Positions 33,759 through 44,169 of a stretch of 64,000 bases of DNA are shown piece by piece. The DNA lies in assembly GCF_000255115.2 (NCBI RefSeq), contig NC_018068.1:3815977-3879976 (forward strand), read 5' to 3'. The notes beneath the pieces were generated by a model that ran no database searches, was not told where the DNA came from, and worked only from the letters and a program-made list of their open reading frames with translations. Origin of the DNA: Desulfosporosinus acidiphilus SJ4 (GTDB lineage Bacteria; Bacillota; Desulfitobacteriia; Desulfitobacteriales; Desulfitobacteriaceae). The position numbers and the translations under genes are program-made. Numbering within the stretch: position 1 is the stretch's first letter; each line of letters opens with the position of its first letter.

Positions 33759-35006
33759 CTATCTGCGCTTATCAATAACACGAACAGCTTTCCCCTCACT
33801 CCGAGGAATGCTTTTAGGTTCTACCAAACGAAGACGAACAGAAATACCCAGAATCTCTTCAATTTTTCGCTGCAAACGTTCCTGTCGATCTTCTAACTCT
33901 CGAACTTCATCAAAGAAGCTCGTCTCATTGACCTCAACCTGAATCTCCAATTGATCCAAATTCCCGGCTCGTTCAACAACAAGCAAATAGTGGGGCTCAA
34001 ACCCACCCGCGGATAAAATCGCCTCTTCCACTTGACTGGGAAAGACGTTAACCCCCCGAATAATCAGCATATCATCCACTCGTGCCGAAACACGGTCCAT
34101 TTTCCACCCCGTTTTTCCGCAGGAACAAGTACCGTAATGCAGTGTCGTTAGATCTTTGGTCCGATAACGCAAAACAGGAAAGCCTTCTTTATCTATACTT
34201 GTTATCACCAGCTCTCCCTGTACGCCTTCCGCAACCGGATTTCCGTTAGTATCCAATATCTCCGGATAAAAATGGTCATCAATATGCAGGCCATCATGAG
34301 CCGGGCACTCCATGGCTACCCCCGGACCCATGGTTTCGCTTAAACCATAAATATCATAGGCCTTTATTCCCAGACGGTCTTCAATCTGCTCTCTCATACC
34401 TTCCGTCCAAGGCTCGGCGCCAAAGACCCCAATCCTTAGCTTCAGTTCATCCCGTGAAATCCCTGATTCCTCAAGGCTTTCCGCTAAATATAAGGCGTAA
34501 GAGGGGGTACAGGCCAAGACCGTGGTTCCAAAGTCTCGCATCAGCATGAGTTGTCGAGCGGTATTTCCGCCTGAAATGGGAACTACCACCGCACCCAGTT
34601 CTTCACACCCGTAATGCAAGCCCATTCCTCCAGTAAATAATCCGTAACCATAGGCAATTTGGACGACATCTTTGGGGGTAACACCCGCTCTTCGAAGTTC
34701 GTCGGCAACGATCTGGGACCAGAGTTTGATGTCATTATGAGTATACCCCACAACAGTCGGTTTACCTGTTGTTCCGGAAGACGCATGAAGCCGGACAATA
34801 TTTTCCATCGGTTCAGCAAAAAGACCAAAAGGGTAATTTTGACGCAAGTCTTCTTTCGTTGTCAGCGGAATACGTTGGAAATCTCCAAGAGTACGAATAT
34901 CCCCGGCAGAATGAAGTCCCAGTTCTCGAAATCTCCTTTGATAATAAGAAATCGGCAACACTCGCTCAACCGTTCTACGCAAACCTTCCAGCCATTGTTG
35001 TTCCAT
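33759..35006 (-). CDS. paaK: phenylacetate-CoA ligase family protein
   Basis: This AMP-forming acyl-CoA ligase has 415 residues. It shows the PaaK-type P-loop LHASSGTTGKPTVVGYT (about 75-90), YGYGLFTGGMGLHYG, IYGLSETMGPGVAMEC (about 235) and the C-terminal hinge DDMLIIRGVNVFPSQVE (about 325). It probably activates phenylacetate or another aryl acid made from aromatic amino acids. I chose the ATG at 35006, about nine bases after GAGGG; a further ATG at 35015 has no spacing to a ribosome binding site. In anaerobes these enzymes often act with indolepyruvate ferredoxin oxidoreductase, whose genes are not in this window. Confidence 0.85.
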   Translation of the reverse strand: MEQQWLEGLRRTVERVLPISYYQRRFRELGLHSAGDIRTLGDFQRIPLTTKEDLRQNYPFGLFAEPMENIVRLHASSGTTGKPTVVGYTHNDIKLWSQIVADELRRAGVTPKDVVQIAYGYGLFTGGMGLHYGCEELGAVVVPISGGNTARQLMLMRDFGTTVLACTPSYALYLAESLEESGISRDELKLRIGVFGAEPWTEGMREQIEDRLGIKAYDIYGLSETMGPGVAMECPAHDGLHIDDHFYPEILDTNGNPVAEGVQGELVITSIDKEGFPVLRYRTKDLTTLHYGTCSCGKTGWKMDRVSARVDDMLIIRGVNVFPSQVEEAILSAGGFEPHYLLVVERAGNLDQLEIQVEVNETSFFDEVRELEDRQERLQRKIEEILGISVRLRLVEPKSIPRSEGKAVRVIDKRR

Positions 35007-35109
35007 TTCTACCATCCCTCTTTACCTAGTATTTTCGCAGTTTTCTTAGACAATTACAACTGCTATAACTGTCTCCTCTTTTCTTATCTGATATAATACA
35101 GTTTGCCTT

Positions 35110-35138
35110 ATAATACCCAATTCTCCAACTCACGTCAA
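35110..35138 (-). promoter_or_regulatory. sigma-A promoter of the ligase-ACT operon
   Basis: TTGACG (35133-35138), a 17-base spacer and TATTAT (35110-35115) on the minus strand precede the ligase gene by about 100 bases. Each hexamer matches five of six consensus bases. Confidence 0.7.
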
Positions 35139-35142
35139 GACC

Positions 35143-35160
35143 GTCTCTTCTCGCCATCCT
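35143..35160 (+). repeat. repeat C, copy 1
   Basis: An 18-base segment, GTCTCTTCTCGCCATCCT, is repeated exactly at 39797-39814. A related, less exact form (CGCCAT, then CTCCAGAAACACTCGGC) is near 46049-46077. All copies are intergenic. Confidence 0.6.
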
Positions 35161-35188
35161 GTTAGTCTCCAATGGAGTTAAATCAAAA

Positions 35189-35226
35189 AGAGGAGTCCCT
35201 CTCATTATTATGATAGGAACTCCTCT
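35189..35226 (-). terminator. metK terminator
   Basis: Arms AGAGGAGTCCCT (35189-35200) and AGGAACTCCTCT (35215-35226) pair with minor imperfections in the inner part. On the minus strand the hairpin is followed by TTTTTGATTT. It closes the yicC-to-metK unit. Confidence 0.85.
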
Positions 35227-35245
35227 CAAAGAATCTGAATTTAAC

Positions 35246-36436
35246 TTATAAACCGGCAAGCTTTTTTAAAGCTTCTACTTTATCGGTTCTTTCCCAGGGA
35301 AGGTCAAGGTCTGTTCTGCCGAAATGCCCATAAGCAGCCGTCTGGCGATAAATCGGGCGGCGAAGATCCAAATTTTTAATGATTCCCGCTGGGCGGAGAT
35401 CAAAGGTCTTCATCACTAATTCAACGATTTTCTCATCCGGCAGCTTTCCTGTTCCGAAGGTTTCAACGGAAACTGAGACCGGACGGGCTACACCGATGGC
35501 GTAAGCGATCTGAATTTCACAACGGTCTGCAAATCCGGCTGCTACCACGTTTTTCGCCACATACCGTGCCGCATAAGCGGCGGAACGGTCAACCTTTGTG
35601 GGATCCTTTCCGGAAAAAGCGCCTCCTCCATGGCGAGCCATGCCGCCATAGGTATCTACGATAATTTTCCGCCCTGTTAAACCACAATCCCCTTGTGGTC
35701 CTCCAATAACAAAACGTCCGGTAGGATTAATAAAGTATTTTGTATCTTCATTAAGCAATTCCTTGGGGACCGTGGGATAAATTACGTGCTGGAGCAAATC
35801 CCGGCGAATTTGTTCTTGGGTGACATCCGGATGGTGTTGGGTAGAAATCACGATGGTATCAACACGAACCGGCTTGTCTCCATCGTATTCTACGGTAACT
35901 TGGGTTTTGCCGTCCGGGCGCAAATAACTTAAAAATTCCGATTTACGGACTTCTGTTAAACGGCGTGCCAAACGATGAGCTAAGTCAATGGGTACAGGCA
36001 TATAGCTTTCAGTCTCATTGGTTGCATAGCCAAACATCATTCCTTGGTCACCGGCACCGATGGCTTCAATGTCAAGATCCGACATTTCCCCGGTTTTTGA
36101 CTCCAAGGCTTGGTTTACACCTAAGGCAATATCTGCCGATTGTTCTCCGATGGAGGTTAAAACTGCACAGGTATCAGCATCAAAACCATATTTAGCACGT
36201 GTATAGCCCACTTCCCGTACTGTTTCGCGGACAACATGCGGAATATCCACATAACAGGATGTTGTGATTTCACCACTGACAAGAACTAAACCTGTAGTAA
36301 CCATGGCTTCACAAGCAACCCTTGCATTAGGATCTTGAGTAAAAATCGCATCCAAAATAGCATCCGATATCTGATCGCAAATCTTATCGGGATGCCCTTC
36401 AGTTACGGACTCTGAGGTAAATAACCTTTTGGCCAT
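35246..36436 (-). CDS. metK: S-adenosylmethionine synthetase
   Basis: MetK makes SAM from methionine and ATP. The 396-residue enzyme has [19 protein letters not shown] (about 7-25), the hexapeptide GAGDQG (about 115) and the P-loop-like [19 protein letters not shown] (about 264). I chose the ATG at 36436 with AAAGGAG ten bases before it. It lies seven bases after the coaBC stop, so there is no room for a SAM riboswitch in front of it. Its expression must follow the upstream operon. Confidence 0.96.
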   Translation of the reverse strand: MAKRLFTSESVTEGHPDKICDQISDAILDAIFTQDPNARVACEAMVTTGLVLVSGEITTSCYVDIPHVVRETVREVGYTRAKYGFDADTCAVLTSIGEQSADIALGVNQALESKTGEMSDLDIEAIGAGDQGMMFGYATNETESYMPVPIDLAHRLARRLTEVRKSEFLSYLRPDGKTQVTVEYDGDKPVRVDTIVISTQHHPDVTQEQIRRDLLQHVIYPTVPKELLNEDTKYFINPTGRFVIGGPQGDCGLTGRKIIVDTYGGMARHGGGAFSGKDPTKVDRSAAYAARYVAKNVVAAGFADRCEIQIAYAIGVARPVSVSVETFGTGKLPDEKIVELVMKTFDLRPAGIIKNLDLRRPIYRQTAAYGHFGRTDLDLPWERTDKVEALKKLAGL

Positions 36437-36443
36437 CAGCAAA

Positions 36444-37652
36444 TCACTCCTTTACTTTCACCCCAAGGATGTCAGCAATCTCTTTCACGAGATGTCGAGC
36501 AACCTCAAGCTTGCTCATTTTAGGAAAATCTATTTTTCTTCCGTCAGGAAAAAGAAAACTAACGATATTGGTCGAACTCCCAAACCCTGCCCCCTGCTTT
36601 GTAACATCATTTGCCACGAGAAGATCGACATTCTTACGCTTCATTTTTTCTTGAGCGTAGATTAAAAGATTTTCTGTCTCGGCAGCAAAACCGATCAAAA
36701 CCTGGGATTTCTTCTTGTGACCAAGTTCGGCTAGAATATCAGGATTGGGGACCAATTCAATAATTCGCCCCGACCCGTCTTTTTTAATTTTCTGCTCGGC
36801 CTGTATGGCAGGACGATAATCGGCTACGGCAGCAGCCTTGACAACAATATCCATGTCTTCAAAGCGCGACAAGACCTCATCATGCATCTCCAAAGCAGTT
36901 TGCACGGACACACGGGCAACTCCCCGGGGAGCAGACAAATCGGTGGGGGCGCTGACCAATATAGTCTCAGCCCCGGCTTCTTGCAAAGCCTGGGCAACGG
37001 CATAGCCCATCCGCCCGGAACTTCGATTGCCAAGATAGCGCACCGGATCTAATGGTTCTTGAGTTCCCCCCGCAGTCACAAGCGCTTTTTTTCCTTTTAA
37101 ATAATTCCCTATCTGAAAAAAGCGGAGGAGCGTCTCTACGATCTCTTCGGGTTGACTCATGCGGCCGTCTCCATCGGTGCCGCAGGCTTGAAAACCCGAA
37201 TCAGGCCCAATCAGACGTATTCCTCGTTCTTGAAGAATTGCAAGATTTCTCTGGGTAGCCGGATGATGATACATAGCATGGTTCATCGCCGGAGCTGCAA
37301 AAATCGGCGCCCGAGTCGCCAGCAAAACCGTGGACAGAAAATCATCCGCTAAACCGGTTGCCATCTTGGCTAAAATATTTGCCGTTGCCGGAGCGACAAT
37401 CACGACATCTGCTAACTCTGCTAAGGCAATATGTTCAACGTTCCATACCTTCGGTTCTTCAAACAGGTCAATATAGACCGGATTAGCAGACAAGCTCCTT
37501 AAGGTCAGCGGGGTTATAAATTCCGTCGCTGACTGTGTCATCACCACGTGAACTTCAGCATGAAGCTTTCTCAAGCGGCTTACCAAGTCAGCCGTTTTAT
37601 AAGCGGCGATACCGCCGCTGACTCCCACCAGAATTTTTCTGCCTGCTAGCAT
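36444..37652 (-). CDS. coaBC: bifunctional phosphopantothenoylcysteine decarboxylase/synthetase
   Basis: This fusion enzyme makes 4'-phosphopantetheine in coenzyme A synthesis. The 402-residue protein has the flavin-dependent CoaC half ([15 protein letters not shown] at the start, and the [12 protein letters not shown] motif near 115). The CoaB half follows from about 185 ([27 protein letters not shown], then [11 protein letters not shown] near 358). Its start overlaps the rpoZ end by seven bases. The gmk-rpoZ-coaBC-priA order is common in Firmicutes; here metK takes the place of priA. Confidence 0.96.
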   Translation of the reverse strand: MLAGRKILVGVSGGIAAYKTADLVSRLRKLHAEVHVVMTQSATEFITPLTLRSLSANPVYIDLFEEPKVWNVEHIALAELADVVIVAPATANILAKMATGLADDFLSTVLLATRAPIFAAPAMNHAMYHHPATQRNLAILQERGIRLIGPDSGFQACGTDGDGRMSQPEEIVETLLRFFQIGNYLKGKKALVTAGGTQEPLDPVRYLGNRSSGRMGYAVAQALQEAGAETILVSAPTDLSAPRGVARVSVQTALEMHDEVLSRFEDMDIVVKAAAVADYRPAIQAEQKIKKDGSGRIIELVPNPDILAELGHKKKSQVLIGFAAETENLLIYAQEKMKRKNVDLLVANDVTKQGAGFGSSTNIVSFLFPDGRKIDFPKMSKLEVARHLVKEIADILGVKVKE

Positions 37653-37858
37653 GCTGAATGCTCATCAGGAATGCATTCATAGCTGCTGGTTGATTTGGAA
37701 ATCTCTTCAAGGGATATGCTGACTGATTTAACTCCCTTAGACAAATCCTCATGCTTCCCTTCTTCCATAATCGAACGTGCCCGCTTGGCAACTACAATAA
37801 CTAATGTATATTTACTGTCGACTTTTTCCATCAACTTATCAAGTGACGGTTGTTTCAT
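37646..37858 (-). CDS. rpoZ: RNA polymerase omega subunit
   Basis: Omega (70 residues) helps assemble RNA polymerase. The protein starts MKQPSLDKLMEKVDSKYTLVIVVAKRAR, with the family's YxLVxxxAKRAR motif. An acidic and serine-rich C-terminal half follows. It starts on the last base of the gmk stop codon and overlaps coaBC, so translation of the three is coupled. Confidence 0.93.
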   Translation of the reverse strand: MKQPSLDKLMEKVDSKYTLVIVVAKRARSIMEEGKHEDLSKGVKSVSISLEEISKSTSSYECIPDEHSAC

Positions 37859-38463
37859 TAGGATTCCTCCTTAAAAACGAACGGTTTTCGTTTGACCCGA
37901 CATTTTTCAGCGATAATAATACTCTTCAATTTATCAACAGCCGCAGGAATTTCATCATTGACCACAACGTAGTCATATTCACTGACATACTCCAATTCCT
38001 GTATAGCAGTAGCTAAACGCTTTTGAATAACTTCCTCAGACTCAGTTCCCCGTTTATGTATCCGCTCTGAGAGCGCAGCGAGGGAAGGAGGAACTATGAA
38101 GGTAAAGACTCCCTGAGGAAAACGCTTTTTAACTTGTAAGGCACCTTGGATTTCTATCTCTAAAATAACATCCTGACCGTCCACAATAGCTTGCTCTACT
38201 GCGAACCTTGGTGTCCCATAGTAGTTATCACAAAACTGAGCCCATTCCAACAATTCGTCTCTGGCGATCATTGCTTCGACATCTTCCCGCGAGCGGAAAA
38301 AGTAATGAACTCCATCCACTTCACCGGGACGCGGTAAGCGGGTGGTCATCGAGACAGAATATTTTAAATTAGGCATTTGGCGAAGCAATTCCTGACAAAG
38401 GGTTCCTTTCCCTGCACCCGAAGGTCCGGAAAGGACAATTAATAACCCATGACTTTTTTCCAC
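37858..38463 (-). CDS. gmk: guanylate kinase
   Basis: Gmk converts GMP to GDP. The 201-residue protein has the P-loop LSGPSGAGKGTLCQEL (about 9-24) and SVSMTTRLPRPGEVDGVHY in the GMP-binding region. ILEIEIQGALQVKKRFP follows near 95. It lies ten bases after remA. Confidence 0.97.
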   Translation of the reverse strand: MEKSHGLLIVLSGPSGAGKGTLCQELLRQMPNLKYSVSMTTRLPRPGEVDGVHYFFRSREDVEAMIARDELLEWAQFCDNYYGTPRFAVEQAIVDGQDVILEIEIQGALQVKKRFPQGVFTFIVPPSLAALSERIHKRGTESEEVIQKRLATAIQELEYVSEYDYVVVNDEIPAAVDKLKSIIIAEKCRVKRKPFVFKEES

Positions 38464-38472
38464 GCTACACCC

Positions 38473-38748
38473 CTAATCCGCCGGATCTTCCACATGATTG
38501 CTGGACTCTTTGGTTGAAAGGCGATGGGCCACAGTTTCCGGCTGCACTGCAGACAGAATCACATGATGGCTGTCACAAATAATGACAGCACGTGTACGCC
38601 GGCCGTAAGTCGCATCAATCAGCATACCCGCATCACGTGCCTCTTGGATGATACGCTTAATTGGGGCAGATTCCGGGCTTACAATCGAGATAATTCGGTT
38701 GGCAGAAACTATATTGCCAAAACCAATATTAATAAGCTTGATGTCCAA
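38473..38748 (-). CDS. remA: extracellular matrix regulator RemA (DUF370)
   Basis: RemA is a small DNA-binding protein needed for biofilm matrix gene expression in B. subtilis. This 91-residue homologue begins [20 protein letters not shown] and has the conserved [29 protein letters not shown] centre. The C-terminal tail is acidic and variable. It lies between yicC and gmk as in most Firmicutes (yloC-remA-gmk-rpoZ). Its targets in this organism are unknown. Confidence 0.95.
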   Translation of the reverse strand: MDIKLINIGFGNIVSANRIISIVSPESAPIKRIIQEARDAGMLIDATYGRRTRAVIICDSHHVILSAVQPETVAHRLSTKESSNHVEDPAD

Positions 38749-38761
38749 AATGAATCCTCCA

Positions 38762-39640
38762 TTACTCTAAATTTTGAATCTGCTCGCGCACTTTCTCAAG
38801 TTCGCTTTTGACAATGACAACCTGTTTTCCGATAATCAAATCATTAGCTTTAGAACCGATGGTATTAATTTCGCGGTTCATTTCTTGAACCAAAAAGTCC
38901 AGTTTACGTCCAACAGAATCATAGCTGCGCAGAGCCTCACGACTCTGAGCCAAATGGCTGTCAAAACGAACCAGTTCCTCTGTAATTGAAGCGCGATCTG
39001 CAAAATAGGCAACTTCATTTGCTAAGCGAACAGGATCTAATTCTACACCGCCTAATAAGGTTTGGATCCGTTCCTGTAGCCGCTCCTGATATTCGGTCAC
39101 AACATGAGGCGCGCGTTCAGAAATTAGATGCATATGCTCTGTCAGCTGATCTAATCTTTGCAAAAGATCGACAGTTAGCTTTTCTCCTTCAGCACGGCGC
39201 ATTTGCCCGAAACCTTCGGCAGCTTTCAAGAGTGCCTTTGCACATTCACTCCACAAGGTATCCGGTTCGACTTCCGGTTCCTGAACTGAAAGCACCTCGG
39301 GTAAAGCCACTAATCGGTAAATATCCGCATCATAGGCCGTATGAAGAGCTGAAGCGAGATCCTTCAATGCCTTATCATACGACAGCGCCAATTCTTTGTC
39401 AACCTTCGCTAATCTCATTTTTCCTTCAGTTTCCACGATATTGATATGTACTTCTATCCGCCCACGTTTGAATTTTTCTTGTAAAATTTTGCGGACGCGT
39501 TCTTCGAACCCGACAAAATTACGCGGTAAACGAACAACAATTTCTAAGAAGCGATGATTGACGGCCTTCAACTCCACAGAAAACTGATAACCGCTGCCGC
39601 TTGCTTCCCCTCGTCCAAATCCCGTCATGCTATACGCCAT
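38762..39640 (-). CDS. yicC: YicC/YloC family endoribonuclease
   Basis: This 292-residue protein starts [12 protein letters not shown], the family hallmark. It has a YicC N-terminal domain (about 1-155) and a DUF1732 C-terminal domain from about 205. The latter includes [25 protein letters not shown] and [25 protein letters not shown]. coli YicC is an endoribonuclease that acts on small RNAs. It is the first gene of the yicC-remA-gmk-rpoZ-coaBC-metK unit, and a TATAAT-like hexamer lies about 90 bases upstream without a clear -35. Confidence 0.94.
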   Translation of the reverse strand: MAYSMTGFGRGEASGSGYQFSVELKAVNHRFLEIVVRLPRNFVGFEERVRKILQEKFKRGRIEVHINIVETEGKMRLAKVDKELALSYDKALKDLASALHTAYDADIYRLVALPEVLSVQEPEVEPDTLWSECAKALLKAAEGFGQMRRAEGEKLTVDLLQRLDQLTEHMHLISERAPHVVTEYQERLQERIQTLLGGVELDPVRLANEVAYFADRASITEELVRFDSHLAQSREALRSYDSVGRKLDFLVQEMNREINTIGSKANDLIIGKQVVIVKSELEKVREQIQNLE

Positions 39641-39969
39641 ACTTCACCCGGTAAGTCAATACAACCGGGCTGTTCACCCCTTTATGCTTAATCGGGCACG
39701 TTAAACTAAGTGTGGTCGTTGCCCATACTATATTATAACAGATCTGGGAATCATTTTCCCTAAGTAAAAAATCCCGAAAATCTCCTCCGCCCATCGGTCT
39801 CTTCTCGCCATCCTTGGCTTCAGAGACACTCGGCCGTCCTTGGCCAGCGGCTGTGAGGAGCTGCTTCGTGAGATGGATGTCTGATAATAAAAAGAGAACT
39901 GCGAGCCCCAAAAAGCACGCAGTTACTGTAGTTCAACATTCAAACTAAAGAATCGACCGGTCTGTCAGA
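39641..39969. other. 329-base intergenic region with repeat C and the dapF terminator
   Basis: The gap contains the second copy of repeat C (39797-39814), with CAGAGACACTCGGCCG after it. A GC-rich inverted segment (GGCCAGCGGCTGTGAGGAGC region) and the terminator of dapF follow. I saw no gene. Confidence 0.55.
39897..39924 (-). terminator. dapF terminator
   Basis: Arms AACTGCG (39897-39903) and CGCAGTT (39918-39924), with an inner GC pair pair, lie about 45 bases after the dapF stop. On the minus strand CTCTTTTTATT follows. Confidence 0.75.
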
Positions 39970-40815
39970 TTATTCAGCTCCCAGCCATTCTCCTTTAAAC
40001 ACATAAGCCGCAGGTCCCGTCATATAAACATGATTGTCGGCTCCCCACTCTATCAACAGGTCTCCCCCCGGGAGATGAACGGTCACAGTACGTTCCGTCT
40101 TCTTATTGAGTACAGCGGCAACTGCGGATGCACAAGCACCTGTCCCGCAGGCAAGCGTTGGTCCGGCACCCCGTTCCCAGACTTTCATGGTCATTTCCTT
40201 AGGGGAGTCAACGCGAATAAATTCTACATTGGTTTTACGCGGGAACAAGGGATGTTTCTCAATTGCCGGACCAAAACGCTCAAAGTCCAGAGCGGAATAA
40301 TCATTGACAAAAATGACACAGTGGGGATTTCCCATGGAAACGGCCGTATAATGAAATGTTTGCCCTAAGACTTCAAGAGGCTGCTCGACTACCGGCTCGA
40401 CTTCGCTAAGAACCGGAATAAGATCAGCTTTTAAAATAGGTTCGCCCATATCGACACGAACTCCCTGAACCTCACTTTCCTTAATATCAAGTACCAAGGT
40501 TAAAACTCCGGCCAGAGTCTCCACTCTCATCGGGTTTTGGGAGACAATTCCTCGGTCATAGACATACCGTGCAAAACAACGGATACCGTTACCGCACATT
40601 TCAGGTTCGGATCCGTCCGAATTTATGATACGCATCCGGGCATCCGCTACTTTTGATGGCAAAATTACAATTAACCCATCTCCCCCTATCCCAAATTGAC
40701 GGTGGCAGAGTTTCTGGGCCAGCTTCGGGTAATCTACCGGTTTTTCCGGTGTAAGAGAAAAATGATCGAGGAAAACAAAATCATTCCCCAGACCATGCAT
40801 TTTGACAAATTCCAT
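39970..40815 (-). CDS. dapF: diaminopimelate epimerase
   Basis: DapF converts LL- to meso-diaminopimelate for lysine and peptidoglycan. The 281-residue enzyme has the two catalytic cysteines in EMCGNGIRCFARY (about 73) and LACGTGACAS (about 218). It begins MEFVKMHGLGNDFVFLD. I chose the ATG at 40815 after GGGGGAG; an ATG at 40833 overlaps that ribosome binding site and is unlikely. Confidence 0.95.
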   Translation of the reverse strand: MEFVKMHGLGNDFVFLDHFSLTPEKPVDYPKLAQKLCHRQFGIGGDGLIVILPSKVADARMRIINSDGSEPEMCGNGIRCFARYVYDRGIVSQNPMRVETLAGVLTLVLDIKESEVQGVRVDMGEPILKADLIPVLSEVEPVVEQPLEVLGQTFHYTAVSMGNPHCVIFVNDYSALDFERFGPAIEKHPLFPRKTNVEFIRVDSPKEMTMKVWERGAGPTLACGTGACASAVAAVLNKKTERTVTVHLPGGDLLIEWGADNHVYMTGPAAYVFKGEWLGAE

Positions 40816-40910
40816 AGCACTTGCTCCCCCCATACATTTTTCGCTGTTTATGTTATAGTCGCTTTAAACATATCGAATATAACTTGAATAGACTCCTTTG
40901 ATTAGTCTGA

Positions 40911-40952
40911 CTAAAACGTTTAGATGGAGTAATCTCCATCTAAACGTTTTAG
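40911..40952. repeat. perfect 19-bp inverted repeat upstream of dapF
   Basis: Arms 40911-40929 and 40934-40952 are exact reverse complements around TAAT. They begin CTAAAACGTTTAG and end CTAAACGTTTTAG. The hairpin lies between the cation ATPase and dapF and can act as a terminator in either direction, although T tracts are inside the stem only. A second, shorter hairpin (GGCCTATATGCA at 41133-41144 with TGCATACAGGCC at 41150-41161) is 180 bases further on. The rest of 40816-41257 (442 bases) has no gene that I can support. Confidence 0.65.
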
Positions 40953-41257
40953 TATAGTTTACGTAATTTCTTATTAAAGGATACTACGCAAGATAAAACG
41001 GGTCAACCAGTTATGTTAAGTATACACGAGTGATTACAAGCTATCATTATTTCAGTGCTCACTTGATAGATCTGGGACTTACCCTTTAACATTAATATCT
41101 AAGTCTCATTCTCTAGTAGAAACCATGAATCCGGCCTATATGCAGCAAATGCATACAGGCCGTCCTTTCCGAAACGATGGACTCACTCCTATCGGGTGAG
41201 GTGTCTAACGAGATATACTTGAGACATGGATTTTGGGCTTGCCGGAAGCCCTACCTC

Positions 41258-44017
41258 TTAACGAAGTGTAGGCAGGGGCGGTTCACCTTTAGCTATCGAC
41301 GGTTTACCTTGCCAACTGTTCTTGAGAAGGCGTACTAAACCTATCAGAACTGAGGGTCCACCGGCTACGCAAATTATAATAATCCATTGCCAGCTTTGTA
41401 AGGTTGTGGTTTTAAAAATTGCCTGCAAGGGTGGAAGATAGATGACACTGAGCTGCATTATCGTTGAAACCAAGACTGCTCCTACCAGATAAGGGTTAGA
41501 AAAAAGGCCAACTTCAAAGATACCGCGCTCTTCCGAGCGACAATCGAAAACATGAAATAATTGAGAAAACACTAGGGTACTGAAAGCCATGGTTCGAGCC
41601 CCTAACATATTGACGCCCATAAAAAGTCCGATCACAAAAACCGAAAGAGTGCCAAGACCTATTAACGTTCCCCTGATACCGATTTTGCGAGCCAGACCGC
41701 GGGCAAATATGCTTTCCCCGGGAATCCTCGGCGGACGACTCATAATTTCCGGCTCCGCTCCATCTACTCCCAATGCCATCGCAGGCAAACCATCTGTAAC
41801 CAAATTCACCCAGAGAATTTGAATTGGCAGGAGGGGAAGGGGCAAACCTACAAGGGTTGCTAAAAACATTGTCAAAACTTCTCCCAGATTACAGGAGAGC
41901 AAGTAACGAATAAACTTACGGATATTATCATAAATTCCTCGCCCCTCTTCCACGGCAGCGACAATGGTCGAAAAATTATCATCTCCCAGAACCATGGAAG
42001 ACGCTTCCTTGGTCACATCGGTTCCGGTGACACCCATAGCAACCCCGATATCCGCTTCTTTGACCGCAGGAGCATCATTAACGCCATCACCGGTCATAGC
42101 AACCACTTGACCGTGGTTTTTAAAGGCACGTACGATCCGTAATTTGTCCTTAGGAGTAACACGGGCATAGACGGACAGATCCATAACACGCTGGCTGAGG
42201 TCTTCATCGGACATTCGCTCCAGCTCTTCTCCCGAGATAACTCCGCCTTTCCCTCTTAAAATCCCCAGTTCACGACCTACGGCCTCTGCTGTCAGCCGAT
42301 GGTCTCCCGTGATCATAACAGGCTTAACACCGGCCTGACGGCATAATTTTATTGCTCTAATTGCACTGGGACGCGGAGGATCAATCATTCCCAACAAACC
42401 TACGAAGGTTAGACCTTGTTCAATCCCTTCATCGAGCCTCTCGTTCTCCGCAAGGGGTTTTTCCGCCACAGCCAGGACGCGGAGAGCGTGCCGAGCCATC
42501 TCGTCATTTGCCCGCATAATGCTTTGCCTGCGCTGAGAAGATAACTCCACAGTACCTTGAGATGTTAACTCCTGCTTACAAAGCTGCAGGATTCTGTCCG
42601 GAGCTCCCTTAACATAGGCTTTACGACCATGCTTTGTTTTATAGACCACGGTCATTCTTTTACGGTCAGAATCAAAGGGTAATTCTCCGATCCGTTCTTC
42701 CTTCCGCTCCAAAACCTCGCGCCAGATCCCCGCCTTAGCCGCCGCCACCAAAATTGCTCCTTCAGTGGGGTCGCCTTCAATCCCCCAGGGAGCATCATTT
42801 CCCTTCGAGCGAAAAAGTCCTGCAACTTGAGCTCCCTTCTTCGTCAAGATTGCATTGTTGCACAAGGCAGCAATTTTTAAGCCTTCATGCAGAGGATCTT
42901 TTTCCTTCTCAGGATCAGCACCATAAAAATCCCCCTTAGGATCATAGCCCTGACCGGAAACCGTTATTTTTCTGCCGTCCGAATAAATTTGACGTACAGT
43001 CATTTCATTTTGAGTTAACGTCCCGGTTTTATCGGAACAAATCACCGTGGCACAACCTAACGTTTCCACTGCAGGGAGTTTGCGTATAATCGCCTGCCTA
43101 TTGACCATCCGCTGCACACCTACCGCCAAAGCAACAGTAACAATCGCCGGCAAGCCCTCGGGAATCGCTGCAACGGCAAGGGATACACCCGTGAAGAACA
43201 TCTTATAGAAATCTTCGCCCCGTAAAATTCCTGTAATCACTACGGCTAAACAAACAAGAATACTAATGAGGACCAACCATTTTCCCAATTCCGCTAAACG
43301 TTTCTGCAAAGGGGTTTCTTCCTCTTCTACGCTTTGAATCATCCCCGCAATAACGCCCATTTCTGTATCCATACCTGTGGCCACTACAACACCGGCACCT
43401 CGCCCGTTGACGACAGAAGTCCCCATATAGCCCATATTGCGCCGGTCGGCCATGGGGGTCAATTCATCAATTAGAGGTGAGATACTTTTGCCCACGGGAT
43501 GAGATTCTCCCGTCAAAGCAGATTCTTCTACTTGAATGTTAATAGCCTGAATCCAGCGCACATCGGCAGGTATCCGATCTCCTGCTTCCAGAAGTACTAT
43601 GTCCCCCGGCACCAGCTCGGAAGCCGGAATTCGTTGTTCAACGCCTTCCCGCAGCACCCGTGCCTCAGGAGCAGTGAGAGAACGCAAAGACTCCATAGAG
43701 CGTTCGGCACGAAATTCTTGAATAAACCCCAAAATCGCATTGATAATTAGGATTGTTAAAATTGTGATAGCATCTGCTATTTCCCCCAAAAGTCCTGAAA
43801 CTACCGTAGCAGCCAACAAAACCAGGACCATAAAATCTTTGAACTGTCCCAGAAAGAGAAAAACAGGATGAACTCCTTTTTTAGCTGCCAGGACATTTTT
43901 GCCCACTTCATTTAATCGTCTCTGGACTTCTTTGACATTTAACCCTTTACCCGGATGCACTTTCAATACCTCGGCCACATCAACCCAAGGCAGTACATGC
44001 CATGCCTGCTGCCGCAT
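41258..44017 (-). CDS. calcium-type P-type cation ATPase
   Basis: This 919-residue P2A-like pump probably exports Ca2+. It has the N-terminal cation-ATPase domain, the TGES phosphatase loop (LTGESHPV), the helix 4 [13 protein letters not shown] motif (about 290) and the phosphorylation site [10 protein letters not shown] (about 335). The KGAPD nucleotide site and [17 protein letters not shown] hinge follow, with ten membrane helices. [13 protein letters not shown] and [16 protein letters not shown] in helices 5 and 6 carry the ion-binding residues of SERCA/PMCA pumps. The start is an ATG at 44017 after GGAGGAG. It stands alone. Confidence 0.93.
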   Translation of the reverse strand: MRQQAWHVLPWVDVAEVLKVHPGKGLNVKEVQRRLNEVGKNVLAAKKGVHPVFLFLGQFKDFMVLVLLAATVVSGLLGEIADAITILTILIINAILGFIQEFRAERSMESLRSLTAPEARVLREGVEQRIPASELVPGDIVLLEAGDRIPADVRWIQAINIQVEESALTGESHPVGKSISPLIDELTPMADRRNMGYMGTSVVNGRGAGVVVATGMDTEMGVIAGMIQSVEEEETPLQKRLAELGKWLVLISILVCLAVVITGILRGEDFYKMFFTGVSLAVAAIPEGLPAIVTVALAVGVQRMVNRQAIIRKLPAVETLGCATVICSDKTGTLTQNEMTVRQIYSDGRKITVSGQGYDPKGDFYGADPEKEKDPLHEGLKIAALCNNAILTKKGAQVAGLFRSKGNDAPWGIEGDPTEGAILVAAAKAGIWREVLERKEERIGELPFDSDRKRMTVVYKTKHGRKAYVKGAPDRILQLCKQELTSQGTVELSSQRRQSIMRANDEMARHALRVLAVAEKPLAENERLDEGIEQGLTFVGLLGMIDPPRPSAIRAIKLCRQAGVKPVMITGDHRLTAEAVGRELGILRGKGGVISGEELERMSDEDLSQRVMDLSVYARVTPKDKLRIVRAFKNHGQVVAMTGDGVNDAPAVKEADIGVAMGVTGTDVTKEASSMVLGDDNFSTIVAAVEEGRGIYDNIRKFIRYLLSCNLGEVLTMFLATLVGLPLPLLPIQILWVNLVTDGLPAMALGVDGAEPEIMSRPPRIPGESIFARGLARKIGIRGTLIGLGTLSVFVIGLFMGVNMLGARTMAFSTLVFSQLFHVFDCRSEERGIFEVGLFSNPYLVGAVLVSTIMQLSVIYLPPLQAIFKTTTLQSWQWIIIICVAGGPSVLIGLVRLLKNSWQGKPSIAKGEPPLPTLR

Positions 44018-44169
44018 GTCTTAATCTCCTCCTCTTGCCCACTGAAACTTGTTCCTTGCTCTTTGTCCATCTCGTAGTACATGCTTATTCTGAAAAATGC
44101 TGAAAAATGCCTCAGTTGTACAAGTGTGTTATACTAAAAACGATTCGGGACAACGAAAGGAGACCTCTC

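Noticed and set aside
35026-35259. 77-codon minus-strand frame upstream of the ligase gene
   Set aside because: It spans the ligase promoter, repeat C and the metK terminator, so it is not coding.
36436-36460. SAM riboswitch in front of metK
   Set aside because: metK begins seven bases after the coaBC stop, leaving no room for a leader.
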